This document shows, in pieces, positions 17,995-26,501 of a DNA stretch of 64,000 nt. Under the pieces are notes generated by a model that saw only the letters and a program-made list of their open reading frames with translations, had not been told where the DNA came from and did no database searches. A program made the translations under genes and the position numbers. The DNA is from DATFVJ01 sp963820395 (GTDB lineage: Bacteria > Actinomycetota > Actinomycetes > Streptosporangiales > Streptosporangiaceae), in NCBI GenBank assembly GCA_963820395.1, contig CAWGAE010000015.1:620001-684000 (forward strand), in the 5' to 3' direction. Position 1 is the stretch's first letter, and every line of letters starts with the position of its first letter.

Positions 17995-18861
17995 ATGCAT
18001 ATCGGCGTGGTGTTCCCTCAGACCGAGATTGGCGTCGACGTGGGCGCGGTGCGAGCCTACGCCGGCCGCGTCCAGGATCTCGGGTTCACCCATGTGCTTG
18101 CCTACGATCACGTCCTCGGCGCCGACCCCGCAGTCCATGCGCCCTGGCGGGGGCCGTATGACGTGCACACGACGTTCCACGAGCCCATGGTGCTCTTCGG
18201 CTACCTGGCTGCGCTCACCTCGCTGGAGCTGGTCACCGGGATCATCATCCTGCCTCAGCGGCAGACCGCCCTGACGGCCAAACAGGCCGCCGAAGTCGAT
18301 CTACTCACCAGGGGGCAGTTCCGTCTCGGGGTCGGGCTTGGCTGGAACGCGGTCGAGTACGAGGCATTGGGCAAGGATTTCTCCAACCGCGGCCGTCGCA
18401 TTGAGGAGCAGGTCACGCTGATGCGCCGGTTGTGGACCGAGGAGAGCGTCACCTTCGAGGGTGACTACGAGCGGGTCACCGCTGCTGGCCTGGCGCCGCT
18501 GCCCGTTCAGCGCCCCATCCCGGTATGGTTCGGGGCACAGTCACCGCGTGCCTACCAGCGCGCGGGCCGGCTCGCTGACGGCTGGTTTCCCCAGGTGGCA
18601 CCCGGACCGGGGCTCGACGCAGCCCGTTCCATCGTGGCGGGGGCGGCGATACAGGCCGGACGTGATCCGTCCACGCTCGGCATGGAAGGCCGGGTGAGCT
18701 GGCATCCGGGGGGCACGGCGAAGCTGGTGGAGGAGGTCGGCAGATGGGGCGACGCCGGCGCTACGCACGTGTCGATCAACACGATGGGTGCTGGGCTCGG
18801 TGCCGTCGACGGGCACCTGGCCGTGCTGACCGAGGCCGCGACGGCTCTCAATATCTCCTAG
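17995..18861 (+). CDS. LLM-class F420-dependent oxidoreductase
   Basis: The 288-residue protein belongs to the bacterial luciferase-like superfamily. Visible signatures are YDHVLGAD after the second strand, LVTGIIILPQRQTALTAKQAAEVD, GVGLGWNAVEYEALG and the C-terminal PVWFGAQSPRAYQRAGRLADGWFP. These are typical of actinobacterial F420-type members named TIGR03619 or similar. It would move hydride between reduced F420 (or FMN) and an unknown substrate. It lacks a ribosome binding site, and a -10-like TATAAC sits where a leaderless transcript would need it. It is a single gene, divergent from the GH15 gene. Confidence 0.85.
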   Translation: MHIGVVFPQTEIGVDVGAVRAYAGRVQDLGFTHVLAYDHVLGADPAVHAPWRGPYDVHTTFHEPMVLFGYLAALTSLELVTGIIILPQRQTALTAKQAAEVDLLTRGQFRLGVGLGWNAVEYEALGKDFSNRGRRIEEQVTLMRRLWTEESVTFEGDYERVTAAGLAPLPVQRPIPVWFGAQSPRAYQRAGRLADGWFPQVAPGPGLDAARSIVAGAAIQAGRDPSTLGMEGRVSWHPGGTAKLVEEVGRWGDAGATHVSINTMGAGLGAVDGHLAVLTEAATALNIS

Positions 18862-18931
18862 GCGCGGGACACTAGATCCGTACCCGGGCAGGCTGCCCGT
18901 GGCGGGACCTGCCTGGTGAGTGCGGGTGCTG

Positions 18932-18961
18932 GCTGACGGTCAACAAGCTGACGGTCAACAA
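18932..18961 (+). repeat. 15-bp perfect tandem duplication
   Basis: GCTGACGGTCAACAA is present twice head to tail, at 18932-18946 and 18947-18961, between the convergent LLM and HdeD genes. Confidence 0.88.
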
Positions 18962-18991
18962 GCGGCATCGCCGCTGGTCGTGGGATGGAAC

Positions 18992-19762
18992 CTAGGAGCC
19001 TCCGCTGGCCGCGCCCCATGGGTCGTGGTGGGCATGCGCCGACGTCTGGGCAGCGAGCAGTGAAGTCTTGAGCTGCGTGTACTCCTCCGTGGACAGCATG
19101 CCTTTCGCGTGGAGCTGTGCGAGCCGGTCGAGCCGGTCTGCGAGCCGAGCCGCATCGGGCTCCGTGGCGTCTGTGGCTTTGGCAAGAACCCGGGTTGCGT
19201 TGCGGATTTCAAATGCGAGCACGCAATAGATAACGCCCGTCACCACCGCCCACAGGCCGATGATCGTGATCAGCAGCGCAAGAGTGGCCTCGGGCCTGCG
19301 CATCGCCCAGATCCCGAGCAGCAACTCGATCACGCCAAGCGAGACCGTGAAACCCCAGTGCTGTAGCTCACGGCGGCGGGCGATGGAGGTGACGATGTGG
19401 AAGCTGCCGGACACGGCAAGCCATGCGCCGACGAAAAAGGCCAGCACGAGCAGGGACGGGCCGGGCCAGGCGACGAGGACGACACCGGCGATGACGCCGG
19501 CGATCCCGGCAACGATCTGTTCGCCCGACGTCCTACCCGCGTAGGCGGGACTGAAGGCGAGCGCTATCCCGCGGATGATGAAGACCAGGCCCGTGATGAT
19601 GACCAGGGCATGCACGGTCCAGTCGGTGGCGAGGATCGCGAGGCCAAGCCCGATCGAGACGAGGCCCGTGAGGAGCGGTATCCACCAAAGATGCCTGAGC
19701 TGGTCTCCAAGTTCCCGCAGTGGCGAATGCGGGACCTCACCGAGGCTGGTCCCGTGGCTCAT
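18992..19762 (-). CDS. HdeD-family membrane protein with a C-terminal SHOCT domain
   Basis: The protein has 256 residues behind AAGGGGTGATCCG. Six membrane helices between about residues 25 and 190 give the DUF308/HdeD pattern of paired helices with short loops (for example HALVIITGLVFIIRGIAL and LLITIIGLWAVVTGVIY). After a linker, residues about 210-240 form the short SHOCT motif LADRLDRLAQLHAKGMLSTEEYTQLKTSLL, a small helical element found at the ends of many membrane and secreted proteins. HdeD proteins are linked to acid and envelope stress, but their mechanism is unknown. It is monocistronic. Confidence 0.88.
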   Translation of the reverse strand: MSHGTSLGEVPHSPLRELGDQLRHLWWIPLLTGLVSIGLGLAILATDWTVHALVIITGLVFIIRGIALAFSPAYAGRTSGEQIVAGIAGVIAGVVLVAWPGPSLLVLAFFVGAWLAVSGSFHIVTSIARRRELQHWGFTVSLGVIELLLGIWAMRRPEATLALLITIIGLWAVVTGVIYCVLAFEIRNATRVLAKATDATEPDAARLADRLDRLAQLHAKGMLSTEEYTQLKTSLLAAQTSAHAHHDPWGAASGGS

Positions 19763-19828
19763 CGGATCACCCCTTGTAGCGAAGCGGCTCTGGCACTTAG
19801 ATTGCCGCGATTGCCCTGCTCAACCCGA

Positions 19829-20401
19829 TCATCGAGGGCTGGGCTGCCTCCGCCCCAGCCGGCCCCCGCCCGCGTTTGCTGTGCCGAGGACCGGGGTGGC
19901 GGTTGCCTTCAGTTCCAGGTACCAGTCGGGGACCTGCCAGCCCGCATCCTGCGCCACCGCGTCCACCCGGTCCCGTGCCTGGCTTCGGCTGGCATTGCTG
20001 AAGACTGCCGCGAGCACGGCACCCCCGGGACGGGTGACGCGGACCAGTTCGGCAAGGCCAGCCGCCGGCACCGCGAGGTGGTTCAGCACGAACGCGGCGA
20101 CAGCGTCGTCGACCGAATGGGCAGGCAATGGGAGCGCTCGGATGTCGGCGACAACGCTCGGCGGCCGGGCTCGCGCGTTCCAGGCAAGCATGTCGAATGA
20201 CAGGTCGATGGCGACGGGACGGGCACCGGCAGCCGCCAAGGCGGAGCTGGCCGCTCCGGTGCCAGCTCCAGCGTCAAGCACCGTGCGCCCGGCGAGTGGG
20301 TGAGGGCTCATCGCGACGAGCTCGGCGGCGATTGGGCCGTAGACCAACGTCGCGCCGTGCGCCCACCGCCGGCCGGCGCTGGCGTAGTGGTCGGCGGTCA
20401 C
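19829..20401 (-). CDS. SAM-dependent class I methyltransferase, C-terminally truncated
   Basis: The Rossmann motif I TVLDAGAGTGAASSALA, motif II (VAIDLSFDML) and the post-motif VFNHL-like AAFVLNHLAVP followed by RVTRPGGAVLA are all intact, so the AdoMet-binding core is complete. The protein stops at 190 residues, just after DWYLELKATATPVLGT, whereas related proteins go on for 50-70 more residues. The final 17 residues (Gly/Arg/Pro rich) look out of frame. The loss may abolish substrate binding. It overlaps the upstream phosphotransferase gene by four bases (ATGA), so they form an operon. Confidence 0.78.
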   Translation of the reverse strand: MTADHYASAGRRWAHGATLVYGPIAAELVAMSPHPLAGRTVLDAGAGTGAASSALAAAGARPVAIDLSFDMLAWNARARPPSVVADIRALPLPAHSVDDAVAAFVLNHLAVPAAGLAELVRVTRPGGAVLAAVFSNASRSQARDRVDAVAQDAGWQVPDWYLELKATATPVLGTANAGGGRLGRRQPSPR

Positions 20402-21411
20402 CCGGCCATCCGCGGGATCGGGATGCGCTGGCGCGCCGCGGCGTCAGCGGCCCGGCTCTCCCACCAGGACAGCTCGTCGTCTTCGCCGAGTGCCTTCTCC
20501 CAGCCGAACGTGGCCATGATGGCGATCAGGCACAGGTCGAGCTGGGCGTCCCACCAGCTGCCGGTGGCGATTCCGCCTGTCTCGAGCGCGGCCCGGAACC
20601 GCTCGATGGCCGCTTCCTTCGACTCGGGCAGCCGCGCCCGGTTAAGGGCGAGGTACCAGCACAGGTCCCAGCATGCCGGGCCGGAGCCGGGATATGCCCA
20701 GTCGAGCAGGATGGTACGCCCGTCAGGATGGGTGCCGAGGTTGCCCATCTTCCAGTCGCCGTGCAGGAACGTGCGCGGCGTGGCGGCCAGCGGCCCGGTG
20801 ACAAGGCCAGGTTCGTCATGGAGCAGGCTGGTGAGGCCCGACAGCAGCGGTGAGCGCACGGGCAGGGACCGCCACCCCGCCTCGGCGGCTGCGATCGGCG
20901 GGGGCACCTCGGCGACCAGCAGCTCGGCGGCGATGTTGTCCGGGGCGAAAAACCGTACCCGCTGGTCCATCGTGGTCAGGCCGATATCGTCGTCCCAGTC
21001 CCAGAACGCGCAGGCGAGATCGGCCATGTGCTCGATGAAACCGCGGTGCTGACTGACCGGCACGACGGCGTCGCCCTCCGGGACGAGGAAGGTGCCGACG
21101 TCGCGCATGATCACCGTCAGCACGGCATCGTCGCCGACGCCGCTGACCCGCATGGCCACTGCCGTGTGGTCGATGCTAGCGGGCGTCCTGGCCATGATCC
21201 CGGACTGCCACACCAGGTATGGGCGGTGGACGTGATCGCCGGTGACACGCATGATCCAGTCCGATGCCGGGCTGAGGCGCTTGACGAAATACGGTTCCCC
21301 GTCGATCACGACCCGCTCGTATCGCGCTCCGGCCCGGGCATCACCAGGCCGGACCTCAGTGCGCGAGGACGCCCGCCCTAGCAGCTCGTCTACTGATTCG
21401 CTGGCCGCCAT
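20398..21411 (-). CDS. Aminoglycoside-phosphotransferase-fold kinase
   Basis: This is a 337-residue protein of the APH/choline-kinase superfamily. The Brenner catalytic motif is FLHGDWKMGNLG (Asp as base, Asn for metal binding), followed by the metal-binding LLDWAYPG. The N-terminal lobe has the nucleotide-binding Lys in PYFVKRLSP. The start is supported by AAGGGATCAC. The natural substrate is unknown, since chromosomal APH-fold proteins in actinomycetes phosphorylate many small molecules and few confer resistance. It is translationally coupled to the downstream truncated methyltransferase. Confidence 0.8.
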   Translation of the reverse strand: MAASESVDELLGRASSRTEVRPGDARAGARYERVVIDGEPYFVKRLSPASDWIMRVTGDHVHRPYLVWQSGIMARTPASIDHTAVAMRVSGVGDDAVLTVIMRDVGTFLVPEGDAVVPVSQHRGFIEHMADLACAFWDWDDDIGLTTMDQRVRFFAPDNIAAELLVAEVPPPIAAAEAGWRSLPVRSPLLSGLTSLLHDEPGLVTGPLAATPRTFLHGDWKMGNLGTHPDGRTILLDWAYPGSGPACWDLCWYLALNRARLPESKEAAIERFRAALETGGIATGSWWDAQLDLCLIAIMATFGWEKALGEDDELSWWESRAADAAARQRIPIPRMAG

Positions 21412-21456
21412 GTGATCCCTTTCTGGCGCGTGAGCTGGCCCCGGAGCAGCCAGTGC

Positions 21457-22023
21457 TCAGCCGCTTCGGCCGAGCATGGCAAGAAGCCGGGTCTGGCCAC
21501 TTGCATCCGGCGGGACCGGCCTGCCTGCGGCGAACGCGCCGCTGGCTCGCAGCATGCCGAGCTGCGGTTCCGCGACCTCGCGGCAGGCTTCGACGAGCTC
21601 ATCATCGAGCGCCGCGTCCTGCCCGGTGGCGACAGCCAGGTCCCAGCCGTGGATCAGGACGTCGATGAGCCGGTGACCTGCGTATACCGATCCGGGCACC
21701 GGCCCGTACGAGACCGCGCACGGCGCATCCAGCGCACCTGGCCGGTGGAACACATCCGAGGCGGCTCTGGCTGATTCAGCATAGGCCGCGGCCGGTTCAG
21801 CACCGAGCACGTCGCCGTTGAGCCGGTCGCCCACTCGTTCGATCGTCTCGCCGGCACCGAGCTCGGCTGCCCACAAGTTGCCGGACACCAGGTGGCTGAC
21901 CAGTCCTCTCACATCCCACTCAGGACATGGGGTGGCTGCCTGCCAGCGATCTGCCGGAATGGCCGCGACCATGCGGCCGGTGGCGTCCAGCGCCCGCGTG
22001 TGCCAGTCGGCGACGGCAGTCAT
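21457..22023 (-). CDS. DinB/mycothiol-dependent maleylpyruvate isomerase-fold protein (TIGR03086 type)
   Basis: The 188-residue protein starts behind GGGAGG. The motif TPCPEWDVRGLVSHLVSGNLW carries the first metal-binding His, and HRLIDVLIHGWDLAVATGQ carries the later HxxxH-like ligands of the four-helix DinB fold. TIGR03086 proteins are an actinobacterial branch of the mycothiol-dependent S-transferase superfamily, acting in thiol-linked detoxification or isomerisation. It lies 45 bp upstream of the phosphotransferase gene on the same strand and may share its transcript. Confidence 0.82.
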   Translation of the reverse strand: MTAVADWHTRALDATGRMVAAIPADRWQAATPCPEWDVRGLVSHLVSGNLWAAELGAGETIERVGDRLNGDVLGAEPAAAYAESARAASDVFHRPGALDAPCAVSYGPVPGSVYAGHRLIDVLIHGWDLAVATGQDAALDDELVEACREVAEPQLGMLRASGAFAAGRPVPPDASGQTRLLAMLGRSG

Positions 22024-22102
22024 GATGAGCCTCCCGAGGACGTCTGAGGAACATGATTCAGCGAGGCTCTACCGGCCGCGATCAGCCCGTCCGCTTCCGT
22101 GG

Positions 22103-22456
22103 CTACTTCGCGTAGCTGCCCGCGCCGAACCAGTCGACGGTCACCACCCGGTCGTTGCCGACGACCCAGGCGTCGTGGCCGCTGGGCAGCACGGTGATGT
22201 CTCCTGGGCCGGCGGTGAACTCAGTACCGTCGTCCATCCGGATCGCCAGCTTGCCGCTGACGTGGTACTGGAAGTGCGGCGCCTCACAGCTCGCCGTGCC
22301 GGCGATCGGCTTAACGTCGTTCGACCAGCGCCACCCCGGCTCGAAGACGAGCCGGCCGACTTCGCCGCCGCCGATCCTGAGGATCTCGGCGCGCCCGTTC
22401 GGGAACTCCCGGGTCTCATCCGGCGCCTGGAAACTCTTGTGCTCGGTCTTGTCCAT
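22103..22456 (-). CDS. Small cupin-domain protein
   Basis: The protein has 117 residues from the internal ATG at 22456 (MDKTEHKSF). It has a single cupin barrel with the two conserved strands ASCEAPHFQYHVSGKLAIRMDDGTEF and PGDITVLPSGHDAWVVGNDRVVTVDW. Metal-ligand His residues are present but the classical set is incomplete. The frame extends nine codons further up, but this start sits better relative to the operators. It is transcribed divergently from a TetR gene, with two matching operators between them, so it is the likely regulated target. Confidence 0.8.
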   Translation of the reverse strand: MDKTEHKSFQAPDETREFPNGRAEILRIGGGEVGRLVFEPGWRWSNDVKPIAGTASCEAPHFQYHVSGKLAIRMDDGTEFTAGPGDITVLPSGHDAWVVGNDRVVTVDWFGAGSYAK

Positions 22457-22500
22457 CCCGCCCGCACCCTCTCTCGCGGCCACCGCCGCGAAGAGATAAC

Positions 22501-22543
22501 TTTACCTGCCGATAAGTCAGATCTTTACCTACTATTAGGTCAG
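22501..22543. promoter_or_regulatory. Two tandem operator copies between the cupin and TetR genes
   Basis: The 20-bp element TTTACCTGCCGATAAGTCAG (22501-22520) recurs as TTTACCTACTATTAGGTCAG (22524-22543). The shared pattern is TTTACCT-N6-ARGTCAG, and the copies are 23 bp apart. Each has a dyad ACCT...AGGT/AAGT as expected for a TetR dimer. The spacing of about two helical turns would put two dimers on the same face. Position and symmetry support autoregulation plus control of the cupin gene. Confidence 0.7.
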
Positions 22544-22579
22544 CAGTCAAGAGAGCTCACCGGAAAGGACACGCCAACG

Positions 22580-23287
22580 TTGACCGCACGTAAGCGCGGC
22601 AACTCCCGCACCGCGTCCCGGATACTGGAAGTTGCCGAGCGACTGGTCCAGGACCGCGGGTTCAACGGCTTCAGCTACGCCGACGTCGCCGCCGAACTGC
22701 AGATCACCAAGCCCGCCCTGCACTACCACTTCTCCAGCAAGGCCGAGCTCGGTGAGGCGCTCATGGCACGCTATGCTGCGCGGTTCGCCCAGGCACTGGC
22801 CAGCGTCGACACCGGCGTCGCGGACGTGCCCGCCGCAAAGCTCGATGGCTACGTCAGGCTGTACCTCCAGGTGCTGCGCCACCGGCGGATGTGCCTATGC
22901 GGCATGCTGGCCGCCGAGTACCAGACCCTCCCGGCGGGGATGCAAAAAGCCGTGATCCGGTTCTTCGACCAGAATGAGACCTGGCTGCAGCGCGTCCTGG
23001 AACAGGGCCATGCAGACGGCAGCCTGCAATTCACAGGATCCGCACGCGATACAGCCCGGTTGATCGTCAGCGGCCTGGAAGGGGCCATGCTCGTCGCCCG
23101 GCCCTACGGTGACATCACGCGCTTCCAGGCCGCCGCGGCAAACCTGCTATCGGGCCTCACCGGCGCAACTGCCGGTCCGCCAACGACGGCAGCCGAAGAG
23201 CCCACGTCCGGTCCTGACTCCGGTCCTGCTGGCTGCGCCCGCCCCGGTGGCGGTGTGGTCGGGCTGGAGAGCGGGATCGGCTGGTAG
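22580..23287 (+). CDS. TetR/AcrR family transcriptional regulator
   Basis: The start is the TTG at 22580 (TARKRGNSRTAS), with GGAAAGGAC ten bases upstream; the open frame extends far upstream but has no coding character there. Residues about 12-60 form the TetR helix-turn-helix (RILEVAERLVQDRGFNGFSYADVAAELQITKPALHYHFSSKAELGEALM). A helical ligand domain follows with RHRRMCLCGMLAAEYQTLP, the Cys-containing segment typical of the TetR_C family near AcuR/YxaF-like regulators. The C-terminal 40 residues are Gly/Pro rich and possibly spurious. It is divergent from the cupin gene and flanked by two matching operators. Confidence 0.87.
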   Translation: MTARKRGNSRTASRILEVAERLVQDRGFNGFSYADVAAELQITKPALHYHFSSKAELGEALMARYAARFAQALASVDTGVADVPAAKLDGYVRLYLQVLRHRRMCLCGMLAAEYQTLPAGMQKAVIRFFDQNETWLQRVLEQGHADGSLQFTGSARDTARLIVSGLEGAMLVARPYGDITRFQAAAANLLSGLTGATAGPPTTAAEEPTSGPDSGPAGCARPGGGVVGLESGIGW

Positions 23288-23432
23288 CTGGTGCGTGGTA
23301 TGCGGCGAGACTACCTACATCTGCACACGGATGGTTCGCCGCGACACCAGTTGCTACTGAGAGTATCTCGACGTGACGTAACGTAATTAAGACTGTTGCG
23401 GCACTGCGCCGGAGGCATCCACAGTAACTAGC

Positions 23433-23768
23433 GTGTTTGCCGTGTCCCCCGTCGCTGTCACCACCCTAGTGGCGGTCCTCACCATGGTCGGGTCGATTGT
23501 GGGCGGAGCATCTACCTACATGCTGCGCCGCCGGTCAGCGAGCGGAAGAGTCGGCACCAGCGAGGCCACAGTCCTGTGGGCGCAGGCGCAGGAAATGCGG
23601 GCCATGCTTCTCGCTGAAAAAGTTCAGGCTGAGGCGCAGCGGGACCGGCTGATCGAATCCCACACGACGCAGATGCTGCCGATGCTCAGCGCGATCAACG
23701 AAACGCTCAGGCAGACCAGCGTGACGCTCGCTACAGTGCTGGACCGACTCGATAAGAGGTCGCCCTGA
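23433..23768 (+). CDS. Small single-pass membrane protein (phage-like)
   Basis: The protein has 111 residues. An N-terminal membrane helix (residues about 6-30) is followed by RRR and a helical region from residue 45 to the end that looks like a coiled coil (AQAQEMRAMLLAEKVQAEAQRDRL). Its stop overlaps the next start by one base (TGATG). The paired small helical membrane proteins and the absence of family matches recall prophage or integrative-element cargo, but no phage structural gene is near. Confidence 0.6.
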   Translation: MFAVSPVAVTTLVAVLTMVGSIVGGASTYMLRRRSASGRVGTSEATVLWAQAQEMRAMLLAEKVQAEAQRDRLIESHTTQMLPMLSAINETLRQTSVTLATVLDRLDKRSP

Positions 23769-24442
23769 TGCGGCGGCCACGTCCGGCCGGGAGAACGGAA
23801 CTGGCCGTTAAGGACGAGGAAGTCGACCAGCTCATCGGTGAGGCCGGCCGGCTCGCAGGGGAACTGCGGGTCACAGTGTCCGACGTGAAGGCGATCCTGA
23901 AGGCACACCGAAGGCAGGGGGAGGAAGGAAGGGCGGGGATGCAGACACCCGGCGGCGAAGATGCCGCGGACAAGGCTGCGGCGAGCGATGCCATCACGGA
24001 CAAGGTCGCCGTGGCGTTGGCGCAGGCCGACCGGCTCGAGGCTGCGCTGGCGCACCTCACCGGCGAGATCACCGCGGTCGAACTGTGGAAATCAAGGATC
24101 GGGAAACTGGCGATCGTCGGCGCGATCTTGACGTTCCTGGCGTTCACAGCGGCCGCCGTCGGCATCGGCACCAACTTCGCCGACGCGCAGCATGTCAGGC
24201 AGTTCACCGAATGCCGGACCGGCCGCAACGCCCAGTTCCAGACGGCGATACGGCGGCGAACCGAGCTAGCGGGCAAAGGCGATCAGGCACTGACCGCATT
24301 GATTGAAGCGTTCGCCCGCGACGAAGCCCACGAACCTGGCTCCGCGGCCCAGTTCAAGAAAGACGCCGACGCTTACATGAAGGTCCGCAGCGACCTGGCA
24401 GCGGTGCCGATACCGGCTCCGCCGCGGGGGCCGTGCAGGTGA
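23768..24442 (+). CDS. Membrane protein with helical domains, coupled to the preceding gene
   Basis: The protein has 224 residues. The first 110 are charged and helical (KDEEVDQLIGEAGRLAGELRVTVSDVKAILKAHRR), then one membrane helix (LAIVGAILTFLAFTAAAVGIG, about 117-137). An outer helical domain with one Cys (FTECRTGRN) completes it. The start codon overlaps the stop of 23433-23768, so the two are coupled. The family is not recognised. The topology resembles phage or plasmid envelope-associated proteins. Confidence 0.6.
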   Translation: MRRPRPAGRTELAVKDEEVDQLIGEAGRLAGELRVTVSDVKAILKAHRRQGEEGRAGMQTPGGEDAADKAAASDAITDKVAVALAQADRLEAALAHLTGEITAVELWKSRIGKLAIVGAILTFLAFTAAAVGIGTNFADAQHVRQFTECRTGRNAQFQTAIRRRTELAGKGDQALTALIEAFARDEAHEPGSAAQFKKDADAYMKVRSDLAAVPIPAPPRGPCR

Positions 24443-25344
24443 CCCTGGCGTTCTTGTCAGCGCGCACCGGAGGCGAACAGCAGGTTGCGGCTGTATTCCG
24501 CCTGGTAAACCGAGTAGCCGTAGCGGAAGCCGCTGCGCCGCTGTTCACCAAGGTCGCGGCCGAAGCACAGGCAGGCGGAATAGATTTGGAGACACACTCC
24601 GTGCAGCCGGGTGTGTTTAGATCCTGACCCCGAAGGCGCCCGCGAGCGCGTGGGAGGTCAGCCGCCCTGCCGTCATCTACCAGTTTGCGGATGTTCCCAG
24701 GCCAAGTCTCACGAGTCCAGATCTCGTGCGCGTGCTCCCCCTCCGGACTGGATGCCGATACCGGTCTCCAGGCGGTGGGGCTGGCCGCGGGACTCGGGCC
24801 AATGGCCCCTAATTAATGGCGCACCTTTGATGCCCGGCGCGGTGCGACGTGCCACTGCCCAGTCGTGCACGGTCTTGTTGTCAGTTTCACTGAAAGTGCC
24901 GCCGGGTCTCCATGACCTGCAGCGCTTCCCGGACAAGGCGTCTGACCTCGGGAATGAGATTTCGCTGGTTTTCTCTCGTCTGATCCTGCTGTCATGTGCC
25001 CTGAATGTGCCCCTCGCCGGTCCGGCCAGGCGTCCTCGGGCGACTTGACGTCTGCCGGTTGTTCGGGCACGATTGCCAATCGATGAGGATTACCCCGTTT
25101 GATCCGCATCTGGTTGCCTGGCAGCGGTCGGATCATGAACTCGGTAGTAGCGGACCTCCGGAGTTCGCGGCCTTGCCCGCCCCTGGTAGGCCGCATCCTG
25201 TACCCAAAGACTCGCATCAGGACGCCCCTGTCATCGGGAGATCTGCTGACCGCGCCGGGATTTCTGATGACCGGCATCCCTGGAGCCGGTTGGCCGCACA
25301 ATTGGATTCTGTTCGACAGATGAACCGGTCAGAGGAGTTAGGCA
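24443..25344. other. About 900 bp with no supported gene
   Basis: No frame with a start, ribosome binding site and family match was found. A minus-strand piece near 24460-24540 reads RYGYSVYQAEYSRNLLFASGAR then stop, which looks like the genuine last residues of an otherwise lost protein. The rest appears to be eroded DNA. Confidence 0.45.
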
Positions 25345-25668
25345 ATGTGGATCAGCATGAAGGTGGATGTAATTTACGTCGATTTAGATCTTCCCGACAA
25401 TTATTGCGTTACATATGAACGCGAGGCAGAGTTGCCGATCGAGCCCAGGGTCGGGGAGCTTGTTGCAATTACGCCTGATGATCAAATAAAGAGAAAAATA
25501 CGGACCCTAACTTATACTTTTAAAGGGGGCATCGCCGTCCATCTTGACCACATTTGGATAGAATATTATCCATCTGACGACGCCAAGCTTAGGGAGCTTA
25601 GGGAGCTTAGAACGCGATTGGAAAACGCTGGCTGGATAGCGGGTCCCCGCCACATCTGGGCGCCCTAG
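25345..25668 (+). CDS. Orphan hypothetical protein in AT-richer DNA
   Basis: The 107-residue protein starts behind GAGGAGTTAGGCA. The gene uses many A/T third positions (ATT, AAA, TAT, GAT), unlike its neighbours, which suggests recent transfer. It is acidic and likely alpha/beta (VDVIYVDLDLPDNYCVTYEREAELPIEP). Near the end a nine-base unit AGCTTAGGG is repeated in frame (25586-25610) and encodes LRELREL. No signal or membrane segment is seen and no family is recognised. Confidence 0.65.
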   Translation: MWISMKVDVIYVDLDLPDNYCVTYEREAELPIEPRVGELVAITPDDQIKRKIRTLTYTFKGGIAVHLDHIWIEYYPSDDAKLRELRELRTRLENAGWIAGPRHIWAP

Positions 25669-25873
25669 ATCTTGACCGAGGTCCAGAACATATGTGACCA
25701 CCTTGTCACTTACTGGGTCGGGATCCTGGACTTTGAGACGCGCCTCCCGAGTGCGGTGGGCACGTGATCGAACGACCTGGGCGAGCCGCCGGTAGATGAC
25801 CAGCAGCCGATGATTCTCTACCGGAGAACCGTCAGCGCACGGGTAGCAGGAAGCATCGAGAAAGGAGAGTTGC

Positions 25874-26347
25874 ATGCCCCGGATCACCCCCAACCTCTGG
25901 TTCGACGTTCAGAGCGAGGAGGCCGCCGAGTTCTACGTCTCGGTGTTCCCGAATTCGGAGGTCAGGAAGATCTCCTACTACGGCGAGGCTGGTCCGCGAC
26001 CGGCTGGCACCGTTCTGACCGTCGAATTCGTGCTCGACGGCCAGGAGTTTACCGCGATCAACGGCGGCCCTCAGTTCACATTCGACGAGGCGATCTCGTT
26101 TCTGATCAACTGCGCTGACCAGAACGAGATCGACTATTACTGGACCAAGCTTTCCGAGGGTGGCGAGGAGGGCCCATGCGGATGGCTGAAGGACCGCTAT
26201 GGCCTGTCCTGGCAGGTCGTGCCCGCTGGATTTGCGGAGCTGATGTGCGACCCTGACGCGGGCCGCCGCGATCGTGCCATGCGGGCCGTACTCGGCATGA
26301 AGAAGCTCGATGTGGCCGCGATCTACGCTGCTGCCGACCAGGCCTAG
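25874..26347 (+). CDS. VOC superfamily protein (PhnB/glyoxalase-like)
   Basis: The protein has 157 residues behind AAAGGAGAGTTGC. It starts ITPNLWFDVQSEEAAEFYVSVFPNSEVRKISYYGEAGP and continues with GTVLTVEFVLDGQEFTAINGGPQFTFDEAISFLINC, the pattern of the 3-demethylubiquinone-methyltransferase-like or PhnB-like VOC family. Later DYYWTKLSEGGEEGPCGWLKDRYGLSWQVVP is also conserved in that family. These proteins form a metal site by beta-alpha-beta-beta-beta units. Their true activity is mostly unknown and the methyltransferase label is historical. Confidence 0.88.
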   Translation: MPRITPNLWFDVQSEEAAEFYVSVFPNSEVRKISYYGEAGPRPAGTVLTVEFVLDGQEFTAINGGPQFTFDEAISFLINCADQNEIDYYWTKLSEGGEEGPCGWLKDRYGLSWQVVPAGFAELMCDPDAGRRDRAMRAVLGMKKLDVAAIYAAADQA

Positions 26348-26501
26348 CTGCAACGTTCTGGGCAAGAGGCCGCGCAAGACGTAACCGCGAGAGCGGCGCT
26401 TGCCCCCAGCGTGTTCGCAGTCGTTGGCTACGAGCGAGGCCGCATGGAGATCCTTGCTGATGCGATCGTCGGCTGCGGCATGCTGGCTCCTCTCCCCGCT
26501 G

